Shown: positions 27,115 through 35,580, counted from the first letter of the stretch. The stretch: 64,000 nt of DNA from Brachyspira murdochii DSM 12563 (GCF_000092845.1 NC_014150.1:2293510-2357509); one strand, 5' to 3'. Made by a program: numbers and translations. Notes: generated from the sequence alone by a model not told the origin.

Positions 27115-28743
27115 TTATTTAATATATTTGTTTAAGCATTCCCTAACAGCATTTACGCCTATTATCATTTCTTTGAAATATTCTTCTATTCTGTTTCCTA
27201 GATTTATTTTTTCATCATATAAATCACAAGCAAATATAATTTTGTTTGATAGTATAGGTTTTAAATTATCTCCTACGCTATTTACATCTTTAAATTTTAT
27301 GTTTTTTATATGTTTCTGCAATTCTTCAAGCATAGGATCAGGGCTTATTTCCATAGTATTGCCATTGTCATCTATTCCCATTAAATATCTAAGCCAAGCT
27401 GCTATTGTTATAGGTATTCCAATTAAAGAAGAGGTATCAAGTCCGTTTTTTACATAAGATTTTAAGGTTTCTCCATATCTGATAGGTATTTTTTGCGAAG
27501 TGTCTGCAGCTATTCTTTTAGGAGAATCTGGTATATATGGATTGACTAATCTTTCTTCGATAACCTCTTTGATGAAGTTCATTGGATTTAAAATTTTAGG
27601 ATTAATAACTACTTTCATACCCTCATCATATCCTATTCTTTCAACTAGTTTTTTTAATAGAGGGTCTTTCATTTCATTATATATAAAATCATAATTTTGT
27701 AAACACCCAAATATCGCCAAAGCTGTATGAAGAGGATTTAAACAAGTAGTAACTTTCATTTTTTCAGAGTTTTTTACAGTTTCTCTGTCTGTAATATATA
27801 CTCCTGCTTTAGTTAAATCAGGTCTGCCGTTTGGAAATGAATCTTCAATAACCAAATACTCCGGCACTTCCGCATTAACAAATCCAGCCATTGGATTATG
27901 TCCTACTTTGAATATCTGCATATCTTCAAGCCCTATACTTTCAAGTTTTTTTGATATAATTTCAGAAGGTCTAGGTGTAATTTTGTCAATCATACTAAAA
28001 GGAAAAGCAGTTTTTTTATTATCTTCAAGATATTCTATAAATCCATTGTCAGCAAAGCCTTTTTTTACCCATTCATTAGCTATTTCAATAATAGAATCTT
28101 TTAATCTATCCCCATTATTAGAACAATTATCAATACTAAGCATTGCTATAGGATAGGCTCCGTTTTTATATCTTTCTAAAAGCATAGCACAAGCAATACT
28201 CATAATATTTTTTGCTTTTTTAGGTTCATTTTCAATATCATAAGCAACTATTTTATTATAATTACCATTAGAATCTTTTATAGAGTAACCTTTTTCTGTT
28301 ATAGTAAAACTTACTATTTGAAGCGAATCTGATATAAATATTTTTTTTAATTCTTCATAATAATTGATAAAATCAGCATGAAGTATATCAGTAATGCTTC
28401 CTATAACTTTTTTATCTATATTCCCATCACTTTTAATAGATGCTAAAAGAGTGAGATTATCGAAAGGCTTATAAACTTTTTCAAGCATTTCATAATCATC
28501 ATCTCTTCCAGCACTATGTGTATCGACAGCTATTATACCAGTATTTATAACATTATCATTTAAAAGAGTATCCGCTATTCTCGCAACAAAACCTCTGAAT
28601 ATATTACCAGCTCCGAAATGAATCCAAGTTGGTTTTTCATTTGTATTTTTTCTAATTTGTTTTATATCATATTTTGGTATTTCTATATTATTTTTTTCAA
28701 AAAAGGTTTTATTGTTTATTAAGTTTTCAATATTAATTTTCAT
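27115..28743 (-). CDS. uxuB: D-mannonate oxidoreductase (fructuronate reductase)
   Basis: It reduces D-fructuronate to D-mannonate with NADH. It belongs to the long-chain mannitol dehydrogenase family. The N-terminal Rossmann segment is WIHFGAGNIFRGF (~residue 36), and the catalytic region is VGHNPMAGFVNAEVPEYLVIED (Lys and Asn of K-x5-N-x2-H type, ~285-310, with the usual order partly altered). Length 542 aa is normal. It is the first gene of the uxuB-uxuA-uxaC-eda unit. A promoter and operator lie 20-60 bp upstream. A potential weakness is that related polyol dehydrogenases share these motifs, but the context settles the role. Confidence 0.92.
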   Translation of the reverse strand: MKINIENLINNKTFFEKNNIEIPKYDIKQIRKNTNEKPTWIHFGAGNIFRGFVARIADTLLNDNVINTGIIAVDTHSAGRDDDYEMLEKVYKPFDNLTLLASIKSDGNIDKKVIGSITDILHADFINYYEELKKIFISDSLQIVSFTITEKGYSIKDSNGNYNKIVAYDIENEPKKAKNIMSIACAMLLERYKNGAYPIAMLSIDNCSNNGDRLKDSIIEIANEWVKKGFADNGFIEYLEDNKKTAFPFSMIDKITPRPSEIISKKLESIGLEDMQIFKVGHNPMAGFVNAEVPEYLVIEDSFPNGRPDLTKAGVYITDRETVKNSEKMKVTTCLNPLHTALAIFGCLQNYDFIYNEMKDPLLKKLVERIGYDEGMKVVINPKILNPMNFIKEVIEERLVNPYIPDSPKRIAADTSQKIPIRYGETLKSYVKNGLDTSSLIGIPITIAAWLRYLMGIDDNGNTMEISPDPMLEELQKHIKNIKFKDVNSVGDNLKPILSNKIIFACDLYDEKINLGNRIEEYFKEMIIGVNAVRECLNKYIK

Positions 28744-28762
28744 TTTATAGCCTCTAAGTTGT

Positions 28763-28804
28763 ATACTAGTATATTAATTTTACAAAAATAATATAAACTG
28801 TCAA
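28763..28804 (-). promoter_or_regulatory. Promoter with GntR operator core, uxuB operon
   Basis: On the minus strand, TTGACA (28804-28799), a 16-bp spacer and TAAAAT (28782-28777) form the promoter. Palindrome core ATACTAGTAT (28763-28772) sits just downstream of the -10 box, about 20 bp before the start codon. It is identical to the core at 33071-33080. The outer arms are less conserved than at the other two sites. Confidence 0.65.
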
Positions 28805-28816
28805 GCAAAAATTATA

Positions 28817-30256
28817 TTATTGATTTTTAGCTTTTATCTCAGCTATAGCTCCTTGTATCTCTTCCATTTTCTCTCTAGTAAGAGGATAGAATCTCATAGC
28901 TATTATATTTAATACCCATCCAATCATAGGAGCAAGGAATACACAAAACATAGTTACCCAGAAAATTCCTGTTGTGTATGGAGTATCAGGAGTAGGCTGA
29001 GTAGTTTTGAAGCCTATCATAGCAATTAAAAGTCCTACTATAGTAGTAGCGAAAGATGATATTATTTTGTCTACGCAGCTGAATAATGTACCCATCAAAC
29101 CCGGAACATATTTTCCAGATCTATAAGTTTCATAGTCGGCACAGTCGGCAGTCATAGGTATAACTATATTAGTAGATATTCCAGCAAAACCCTGCATTAA
29201 TATCCATAATACTATGAATGCTATAGTAAAGAAATTAGGATTTTTAAAGCTCATAGTAGTAGGCTCTCCAAAGATAAATAATAATAATAGAAGAGCAGCA
29301 AATATTATACAGCCTATAGTACCAAATAATAATGCTTTTCTCTGACCCATACGGCTAGCTACAAATTTCATACCCAATATTATTATAATTATACTAGGTA
29401 TACTATATATAGCAGAAACCTCACCGCTTAAAGCATAATTTCCGCATATTATACCGTAAAGCATAACTAATACTATAGAGTTAGATTGTATAGTAACAAA
29501 AAGTTTACTTGTAGAAGCTGCAATTACAAGCATTTGTATTGCTCTGTTTTTTGTTATAACAGTCCAATAATCTTTAAAAGTAATTAATTGAGGCTTTCCA
29601 AGTCCAAAATATTCTGTTCTGTCTTTAGTCCATAATCCTATTATAGCTAGTGCAGATAATACAGCAGATACTATTATAGTAAATATTAAGAAAGTATTAA
29701 AAAACTCAGCATTAAAACCGCCGTATTTTGGTATCCACACTTTAGAGACTACAATCTGCATACCAGCAAATAATACAACATTATAACTTCCGTCAAATAT
29801 TGTAAAATAAGGTCTTTGCTTAGGATCATTAGTAAGACAAGTTTGAGCTGATTTTGTAACAACACATTGTAAAGTATATCCTATAATATATACAGCATAT
29901 ACCAATATAAAGAATAATAATCTCATATTTTCAGGAGCTTTATATACAAATTTGTACATTATAATACAAGATATAATCATTACGATATTTCCGGCAACTA
30001 TAAAAGGTCTGTTTTTACCAAATTTTCCATTAGTTTTATCTAGTAAATAACCAACAAAAGGATCTGTTATAGCGTCCCAAATACGCATAGCAGTAAGAAG
30101 TGTAGATACCAAAACTACTCCCAATCCCAACATTCCAGTGGCATAGTATGATATAAAAAACATAAAAAACATGTATAAATTAGTAGCGGTGTTATTAAAA
30201 GCAAAAAATGCTATCTGCCATATTTTGGCTCTATGATAATTAATTGTATTATCCAT
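28817..30256 (-). CDS. GPH-family (MFS) glucuronide/glycoside:cation symporter
   Basis: A 479-aa inner-membrane transporter with about 12 predicted helices. It has the glycoside-pentoside-hexuronide family motif region RIWDAITDPFVGYLLDKT (~residues 57-74) and NGKFGKNRPF right after it. Loop motifs around MTADCADYETYRSGKYVPGL (~370-390) are also typical of UidB and MelB relatives. The context between beta-glucuronidase and uxuB strongly implies uptake of beta-glucuronides. It follows uidA by 73 bp, separated by a hairpin. GGAGGC precedes the ATG. Confidence 0.92.
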   Translation of the reverse strand: MDNTINYHRAKIWQIAFFAFNNTATNLYMFFMFFISYYATGMLGLGVVLVSTLLTAMRIWDAITDPFVGYLLDKTNGKFGKNRPFIVAGNIVMIISCIIMYKFVYKAPENMRLLFFILVYAVYIIGYTLQCVVTKSAQTCLTNDPKQRPYFTIFDGSYNVVLFAGMQIVVSKVWIPKYGGFNAEFFNTFLIFTIIVSAVLSALAIIGLWTKDRTEYFGLGKPQLITFKDYWTVITKNRAIQMLVIAASTSKLFVTIQSNSIVLVMLYGIICGNYALSGEVSAIYSIPSIIIIILGMKFVASRMGQRKALLFGTIGCIIFAALLLLLFIFGEPTTMSFKNPNFFTIAFIVLWILMQGFAGISTNIVIPMTADCADYETYRSGKYVPGLMGTLFSCVDKIISSFATTIVGLLIAMIGFKTTQPTPDTPYTTGIFWVTMFCVFLAPMIGWVLNIIAMRFYPLTREKMEEIQGAIAEIKAKNQ

Positions 30257-30282
30257 ATTTTGTGCCTCCTATTTTTTATAAA

Positions 30283-30313
30283 GGGCAGGAGAATTATTTT
30301 TAATTTCCTACCC
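30283..30313 (-). terminator. Hairpin between uidA and the GPH transporter gene
   Basis: GGGCAGGAGAATTA pairs imperfectly with TAATTTCCTACCC. On the minus strand a short A/T-rich run follows. It may attenuate rather than end transcription, as the genes are functionally linked. Confidence 0.45.
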
Positions 30314-30329
30314 ATAGTTTTTTCAATTA

Positions 30330-32135
30330 TTATTTTTTGTAATCTAGCGGTAATTTAGTCCATCTGCTTCTTATGTAATGAGCAACTGCTTTAGGCTGAC
30401 GAGTTCTAGTAAATATACCTTTTTTATTTCCGTCTACTCTGAATATTCCTTCAGTAGTTTGGAAATCAGCAAAGTTCCATAACTGCTCGCCTATTATAAA
30501 GTCGTAACTATCAAAAACTTTGAAGTTCATTTCGTAGTATTCGCATTGATATTCCTCACTCCACATAACAGAAGGAAGTTTATGAACACCTGCATAAGTA
30601 TCAGCCCCATATTCTGTAAACATAACAGGTTTGTTCATGTCTTTATAAAGGTTCATCTCTTCTCTGAATTTTTCTTCTGACATGTCTATTTCATAACCGC
30701 CCAAGAAATACCAGCCGTAATATCTGTTTAATGTAATTACATCGCATAGATGCATGCATTTGCATTTACCCGGAGCAGATGCCTGAATAGCAGCAAAAGT
30801 TTTTGGTAAGTTTTGTTTGTCTATACTTTTTGCAAAGTTGAATATATCTTCAAAGTATGGCAAAGCTTCATCTTTGGAAGTGTCAGGTTCATTAAATAAA
30901 CTCCACATAACAACAGAAGGGTGATTCTTATCTCTTGTAATAAGCTCCTCTACAGCTTTTTTATGTATTTCTTTAGTTTTTGTATGTACTTCTTCCAAAG
31001 AGAAATAATCAGCTTTTGAAGCACCCGGATTTAATACAGATCCCACATCGAACATACCAACAGCAGCTATTTCATCTATAATAACTATACCTTCTCTGTC
31101 AGCAGCCTGCATTATCTCTTCACTATATGGGTAATGAGATGTTCTAAATGAATTAGCACCTATCCATTTAATAAGTTCAAAATCTCTTTTTATTACAGGA
31201 GGATTATAACCTCTTCCAGCTGTTTCACTGTCTTCATGTTTTCCAAATCCTGTAAAATAGAAAGGTTTTCCGTTTATTAAGAATTTTGTGCCTTCAACTT
31301 TTATTGTTCTTATTCCAAAGTCAAGATAATATTCGTCTATTAGCTCTTCACCGTTTTTAATGCATGCTTCAAATTTGTATAAATAAGCAGCTTTCGGATT
31401 CCACAATTTAGCATTTTTAATAACTATTTTTCCATTTTTTCCTTCGGCACTTGCTGCTTCTTTTCCTTCTTCATCGTATATTTTTACGAATACTTTATTT
31501 TCACCTGTAGTATGTACTTCGTAATTTACAATTCCGTCACTGCCGTTTATATCTGATAATATATCTATATCATAAATATATTCTTTGTTTGTAACGGTAA
31601 TTTTTACAGGTCTGTTCAAACCAGCATAATTGAAGAAATCAAAAGAAGGTTTGATATATTTTTTTCCTGAAGGTTTAGTTTCTGTGTGTCCGCAAGGCAG
31701 TGTAGTATTGCTAAGCTCATTATTAACAACTACAACTAACTTATTTTTTTCTCCGAATATTCCAGCTTCATTAACTGGAGCATTGAAAGGCATAAATCCG
31801 CCTACATGCGTACATACTTCTTTTCCGTTAATATATACAGCAGCTTCATGTGTAGCACAGCCGAATCTTATATTAACATTTTTATCTTTCCATTCTAAAG
31901 GAAGATAGAATGATGTCTCATACCATATATCTCCGGCATGTTCTCTTATGTTTTTATCTGTAAAAAGATCATTAAAACTAGATGGTACAGGTATAAATGT
32001 TGTATCTTTTAATCCGTTGGCATAACCATTTTTTCTGCCTTCATTGTTTGAGTCTATTTTAAACTCCCACATTCCAGATATATCAACAACTCTTCTTGTT
32101 CTGCTTTCCCTAGGATATAACATAGAATTAACCAT
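30330..32135 (-). CDS. uidA: Beta-glucuronidase (GH2)
   Basis: It hydrolyses beta-D-glucuronides, releasing glucuronate. It is 601 aa with no signal peptide, so cytoplasmic. The acid/base Glu416 is in SLFNEPDTS and the nucleophile Glu508 in FTEYGADTYAG, matching E. coli E413 and E504 in position. The carboxylate-recognising N-x-K element is in DGNKKGIFTR (~570). The active-site loop after AAVGMFDVGSVLNPG is long, as in loop-1 gut enzymes that accept small glucuronides. GGAGG lies 11 bases before the ATG at 32135. An ATG four codons in (32123) is the alternative start. It is co-directional with the porin-like gene 41 bp upstream. Confidence 0.96.
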   Translation of the reverse strand: MVNSMLYPRESRTRRVVDISGMWEFKIDSNNEGRKNGYANGLKDTTFIPVPSSFNDLFTDKNIREHAGDIWYETSFYLPLEWKDKNVNIRFGCATHEAAVYINGKEVCTHVGGFMPFNAPVNEAGIFGEKNKLVVVVNNELSNTTLPCGHTETKPSGKKYIKPSFDFFNYAGLNRPVKITVTNKEYIYDIDILSDINGSDGIVNYEVHTTGENKVFVKIYDEEGKEAASAEGKNGKIVIKNAKLWNPKAAYLYKFEACIKNGEELIDEYYLDFGIRTIKVEGTKFLINGKPFYFTGFGKHEDSETAGRGYNPPVIKRDFELIKWIGANSFRTSHYPYSEEIMQAADREGIVIIDEIAAVGMFDVGSVLNPGASKADYFSLEEVHTKTKEIHKKAVEELITRDKNHPSVVMWSLFNEPDTSKDEALPYFEDIFNFAKSIDKQNLPKTFAAIQASAPGKCKCMHLCDVITLNRYYGWYFLGGYEIDMSEEKFREEMNLYKDMNKPVMFTEYGADTYAGVHKLPSVMWSEEYQCEYYEMNFKVFDSYDFIIGEQLWNFADFQTTEGIFRVDGNKKGIFTRTRQPKAVAHYIRSRWTKLPLDYKK

Positions 32136-32176
32136 AAAAACAATTTCCTCCGTAAATCTATAATTTTATATATTAA

Positions 32177-33049
32177 TTAATCAAAGAATAATTTTGTCAA
32201 GTCAATACCAACTTTAAGTTCAAATCCTAAACCTTTTTTATTTGCTTCAGATGTTCCCATTTTAAATATTCCGCCGTAGAATAATCTAGGTTCAAAGAAG
32301 AAAGTCCATTCTTCTAAGAAGAACTGTAAACGAGGATTGAATCTTATCCAATACCAACTATTGAAATCAGTTTGAGCACCTGATAATATTTTGAATTGTA
32401 TTTCTGGTCTTAAAGCAAACCAATCATTGAAACGCATTTGATAAGCTACTCTAAACTCAGTACCATCATACCAGCCTTGAGTTAATTTTCCTGAATTAGG
32501 ATCATACTGATTTCCTCTTAAATATATATTCTGCTGAGCCATAAATGTTATAGAGTGAGATTTGAAAGCTGCAACATCCGGAAGTTTTTTATTCAAATAC
32601 ATTACAAATACAAAATCTCCTGATGAAGTAAGTCCCAAACTAAAAGTATTTAAGAAATGTACATTTGCTGTTAATTCTAAATAATTAAAAGGATTAGCAA
32701 GATTTTTTCCTGGTCTGTTTCCTTCTATTCTATTCCAACCTGTAAGATTATCATATTGTGCTTGGAATATAAATCCAAATCCCAACCAAGGTACACTTTT
32801 TAATGTCTGCAAATATGTAAGTTTTGTATCAAAATTTTCCATAGTTCTTGCACCTTTAGGATTGCTTCCCAAACCTGTTAGATCTCCTGAAGCATATTCA
32901 ACATAAAAACTTAGCATTTTCATTGAGCCGGGATATACATTGAAAAATTTAAATGCTGGATTTGTTTGCGTATTTGCTGCCTGCTGAGCGAATACTGCAG
33001 AGCTTGCTAATAATGCAATACTTATGATACTAATAAATAATTTTTTCAT
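32177..33049 (-). CDS. Predicted outer-membrane beta-barrel (porin-like), glucuronide locus
   Basis: A 290-aa exported protein with a clear Sec signal (LFISIISIALLASSAVFAQ, cleavage after AFA near residue 21). The mature part has alternating hydrophobic/polar strands, many aromatic residues and a terminal hydrophobic segment ending in Phe (IDLTKLFFD region), as in outer-membrane barrels. I recognise no named family. As the first gene before uidA and the GPH transporter, with an operator at its promoter, it is probably the outer-membrane channel for the glycosides. That role is inferred from context. Confidence 0.75.
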   Translation of the reverse strand: MKKLFISIISIALLASSAVFAQQAANTQTNPAFKFFNVYPGSMKMLSFYVEYASGDLTGLGSNPKGARTMENFDTKLTYLQTLKSVPWLGFGFIFQAQYDNLTGWNRIEGNRPGKNLANPFNYLELTANVHFLNTFSLGLTSSGDFVFVMYLNKKLPDVAAFKSHSITFMAQQNIYLRGNQYDPNSGKLTQGWYDGTEFRVAYQMRFNDWFALRPEIQFKILSGAQTDFNSWYWIRFNPRLQFFLEEWTFFFEPRLFYGGIFKMGTSEANKKGLGFELKVGIDLTKLFFD

Positions 33050-33061
33050 AATAAAAACTCC

Positions 33062-33107
33062 TTTACTAACATACTAGTATTTTAGTAAAATAAAATACCA
33101 TTGTCAA
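33062..33107 (-). promoter_or_regulatory. Promoter and 28-bp palindromic operator, porin-uidA-transporter unit
   Basis: On the minus strand, TTGACA (33107-33102), a 17-bp spacer and TAAAAT (33084-33079) form the promoter. A near-perfect 28-bp palindrome occupies 33062-33089: arm TTTACTAA, core ATACTAGTAT and arm TTAGTAAA, each joined by one base. It overlaps the -10 box, so bound protein would block RNA polymerase. The divergent gntR gene starts 141 bp away, so autoregulation is possible. Confidence 0.75.
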
Positions 33108-33229
33108 TAAAAAACAGAACTTTTTTATATTTTTTATTTATTTTAAATACCTTGAAGTTTATTAATAAATAATGTATGCTTATTTGATATTTTTAATAAT
33201 AAATATTTTTAAGGATATACTTTGACACT

Positions 33230-33937
33230 ATGCCTAAATCTAAAAATAATAATGCAGATAATATTATAGTACTTGAAAGAGATATCAATGAACCTATAGG
33301 GGATTATGCTGTAAGATGTTTAGAATATAATATTATGACAATGAATTTGGTACCTGGTACTTTTATAAGTGAAAAGATTATAAGTGAAATGCTATCAATA
33401 AGCAGAACGCCTATAAGAGAGGCTTTCTCCAGACTTGAGAAAATAAATTTAATAGAGATATATCCGCAAAAAGGTACTATGGTATCATTAATAGATACTT
33501 CTATTGTAGAAGAAACGAGTTTTATGAGAATGGTATTTGAAAAAGAAATAATCAAAATTGTTTGTAAGAATTTTACAGAAAAAGATATAAAACTTATAAA
33601 TAAAAATATAGAAGCATATGAAAAAAATATTAACACTGATAAACTTTATGAACTTCTAGATTTGGATAATGAATTTCATAGAATACTTTTTTTTATAGCA
33701 GATAAAAAACTAACATATAATCTTATTAGGGATTCTATAAAACACTTTAATAGAGTAAGAATATTTAATATGCTGGAAATGGATAGAGGAAGAACATTAA
33801 TAGAACATAAAAATATATTAGAACATATTAAAGAAAAAAATGTGAAAAAACTTCTTTCTTTAATAGAAGCTCATATTACTCATGTAAAAGATGACATGGT
33901 TTTTTTAAAAAGTAAATTTCCTGAATATTTCAAATAA
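33230..33937 (+). CDS. GntR family (FadR subgroup) regulator of glucuronate genes
   Basis: A 235-aa transcription factor. The N-terminal winged helix-turn-helix (residues ~30-85) contains the GntR motif around SRTPIREAFSRLEKINLIEI and the wing PQKGTMVSL. The C-terminal FCD domain (~95-230) has the helical pattern with metal-ligand His and Asp residues (DLDNEFHRILF and EHKNILEHI). It is functionally close to UxuR/ExuR-type repressors by location, inside the hexuronate genes and divergent from the porin promoter. The ligand is likely a hexuronate intermediate (inference). Its stop is one base from the converging kdgK stop. Confidence 0.88.
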   Translation: MPKSKNNNADNIIVLERDINEPIGDYAVRCLEYNIMTMNLVPGTFISEKIISEMLSISRTPIREAFSRLEKINLIEIYPQKGTMVSLIDTSIVEETSFMRMVFEKEIIKIVCKNFTEKDIKLINKNIEAYEKNINTDKLYELLDLDNEFHRILFFIADKKLTYNLIRDSIKHFNRVRIFNMLEMDRGRTLIEHKNILEHIKEKNVKKLLSLIEAHITHVKDDMVFLKSKFPEYFK

Positions 33938-33938
33938 T

Positions 33939-34961
33939 TTATCTTTTTACATCAAGTCCGTCTTTAGATTTCATAAGATTTATAACCTCCTCTTTTGTAG
34001 TTAAATTCCAATCTCCGGGTATACTGTGTTTTATGCAAAAAGAAGCTGCGGCAAACTCTAATATATCCTGATAATCAGTAAATAACTGTATTCCTGAAAG
34101 TATTCCAGCAGCAAATGAGTCTCCTGTACCTATTCTATCGATAATATTTTTTATATAGTATTTTTTTGATTTGTATAAATTATTATCTTTATAGAGAAGA
34201 CTGTATATGTTATTATGATTTGAGTTTATTATTTCTCTTCTTGTTGTTACTGCCATATCCAAAGAGTATTTATCTATTAATTGCTGCATAATAGATTTAT
34301 AATCATTGTCGCTTATATCTGAATCAACATCTATATTGCTCTGTACGCCCAAAATTTTAACGGCATCGTATTCATTAGCAAAAACTATATCAGAATATTT
34401 TATTATTTCGGGCATTACCTCATCTATTCTTTTTCCGTATTTCCATAATTTTTTTCTATAGTTTATATCACATGATACCTTTACATTTCTTTTTTTAGCC
34501 TCTTTCACAGCATATAGTGTAAGATCGGCAGCAGTTTGGCTAATTGCTGGTGTTACTCCGCTTACATGAAAATATGATGCATCTCTAAATACTTTATCCC
34601 AATCAAAGTCTTCTATTAATGCTTGTGATATAGAAGAATATTCTCTGTCATAGATAATATTTGAACTTCTATAATTATTTCCCTGATCTACAAAATATAT
34701 GCCGAGTCTTTTACCTTCCCAAGATATAGCCGAAGTATCAACCTTGTGGCTTAACAGCAACTCTTCAACTTTTTTTCCTATAACATTATCTGGAAGAGCA
34801 GTTACATATCTGCTTTTTAAACCAAATATTGAAGCTAAAACGCATATATTGGCTTCAACTCCTCCAAATGTGGCATTAAGTTTTGATGATTGAAATAATC
34901 TTTCATTGTTTGCTGATGAAAGTCTTAACATTATTTCACCGAAACCCACTATATATGACAT
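33939..34961 (-). CDS. kdgK: 2-dehydro-3-deoxygluconokinase (PfkB family)
   Basis: It phosphorylates 2-keto-3-deoxygluconate to KDPG, joining UxuA to Eda. The PfkB signature GTGDSFAAGILSG (Asp as catalytic base) is near residue 285, and the N-terminal substrate region GEIMLRLS near 7. The open frame starts at 34979, but the sequence GGAGAGAGGA just inside it is a strong ribosome site, 7 bases before the ATG at 34961, giving the family-like start MSYIVGFGEIMLRL. I therefore start at 34961 (340 aa). It is a single-gene unit with its own operator. Confidence 0.93.
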   Translation of the reverse strand: MSYIVGFGEIMLRLSSANNERLFQSSKLNATFGGVEANICVLASIFGLKSRYVTALPDNVIGKKVEELLLSHKVDTSAISWEGKRLGIYFVDQGNNYRSSNIIYDREYSSISQALIEDFDWDKVFRDASYFHVSGVTPAISQTAADLTLYAVKEAKKRNVKVSCDINYRKKLWKYGKRIDEVMPEIIKYSDIVFANEYDAVKILGVQSNIDVDSDISDNDYKSIMQQLIDKYSLDMAVTTRREIINSNHNNIYSLLYKDNNLYKSKKYYIKNIIDRIGTGDSFAAGILSGIQLFTDYQDILEFAAASFCIKHSIPGDWNLTTKEEVINLMKSKDGLDVKR

Positions 34962-34980
34962 AGAATGTCCTCTCTCCAAT

Positions 34981-35026
34981 TATACTGACATACTACTATA
35001 TTAGTAAAATAAATATGAAATGTCAA
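34981..35026 (-). promoter_or_regulatory. Promoter and palindromic operator of kdgK
   Basis: On the minus strand, TTGACA (35026-35021), a 17-bp spacer and TAATAT (35003-34998) form the promoter. The 28-bp sequence 34981-35008 matches the porin operator (33062-33089) at 24 of 28 positions by eye and again overlaps the -10 box, 20 bp before the chosen start. Confidence 0.7.
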
Positions 35027-35057
35027 TAATAAATTATAAAATTTTTTAAAAAATAAA

Positions 35058-35091
35058 AGAGTTTAAATATTAAAAATATTCAAACTCTCTT
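35058..35091. terminator. Terminator after the first selenoprotein gene
   Basis: A 14-bp stem with one mismatch (AGAGTTTAAATATT with AATATTCAAACTCT) has T-rich sequence following it on the minus strand. It ends the minus-strand transcript coming from the ars cluster. Confidence 0.75.
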
Positions 35092-35119
35092 AATTAATAG
35101 ATAATATTTTTATTTTTTA

Positions 35120-35458
35120 TTATATATTTTCTTTTAATAAACTTATTATCTCTTCTTTGCTTAATACCTTTCCATATGAAAGCACTTTATCATCTAAAAC
35201 TAAAGCAGGTGTTGACATTACACCATAAGAAGCTATTTCAGCCATATCCTCTACATACTGAACTATCAAATCTAGTTTAGCCTCTTCAATAGCAGCTATT
35301 ACATTTTCTTCTAATTTTTGACAGTTAGAGCATCCAGTTCCAAGTATTTTTACTCTAGCCTCTACAGGGGACTCTTTATTTGTTTCCTCTTCACCGAAGA
35401 GATTAATGGCAGGTCCTCAGCCGCAGTTTCCGCCGAAAAAAAGATCTTTTAATGACAT
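35120..35458 (-). CDS. Putative selenoprotein: thioredoxin-fold protein with N-terminal C-G-U motif
   Basis: Read from the ATG at 35458, which has AAGGAG 7 bases upstream, the frame gives MSLKDLFFGGNCG, then TGA at 35419-35417, then GPAINLFGEEE, and stays open to TAA at 35120. The total is 112 aa if TGA is Sec14. The body is a small-redox-disulfide-protein/thioredoxin-like domain with active site GTGCSNCQKL (~40-50) and cis-Pro region MSTPALVLDD. Its Cys paralogue (36099-36386) has NCCCGG where this has NCGUG. No alternative start after the TGA has a ribosome site. A stem-loop fitting a bacterial SECIS follows the TGA. A pseudogene or a sequencing error is the alternative. Confidence 0.75.
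35387..35419 (-). promoter_or_regulatory. Putative bacterial SECIS stem-loop
   Basis: On the minus strand, 21 nt after the TGA (35419-35417), stem CTCTTC (35401-35396) pairs perfectly with GAAGAG (35392-35387) around loop GGT, with a possible seventh U-G pair. Bacterial SECIS rules ask for an apical loop about 16-37 nt from UGA with G in the first two loop positions. Both are met. Confidence 0.6.
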
Positions 35459-35468
35459 ATGTTTCTCC

Positions 35469-35580
35469 TTTTATATATTAAAAATTATTCGCTTAAAGGC
35501 TCTTATCAGAGGCTCATAATTTTTAATTCGTTTTATATATTAAAAATTATTCGCTTAAAGGCATAATTTTTAATTTGTTT
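35469..35580. repeat. Tandem hairpin repeats between the two selenoprotein genes
   Basis: Two direct copies (35469-35530 and 35531-35580) share TTTTATATATTAAAAATTAT followed by TCGCTTAAAGGC. Each copy forms a hairpin with a perfect 12-bp stem (ATTAAAAATTAT/ATAATTTTTAAT in the second, 35539-35550 with 35563-35574). The first copy carries an extra ~14-bp insert in its loop. They lie just upstream of the ribosome site of the 35458 gene. Confidence 0.75.
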
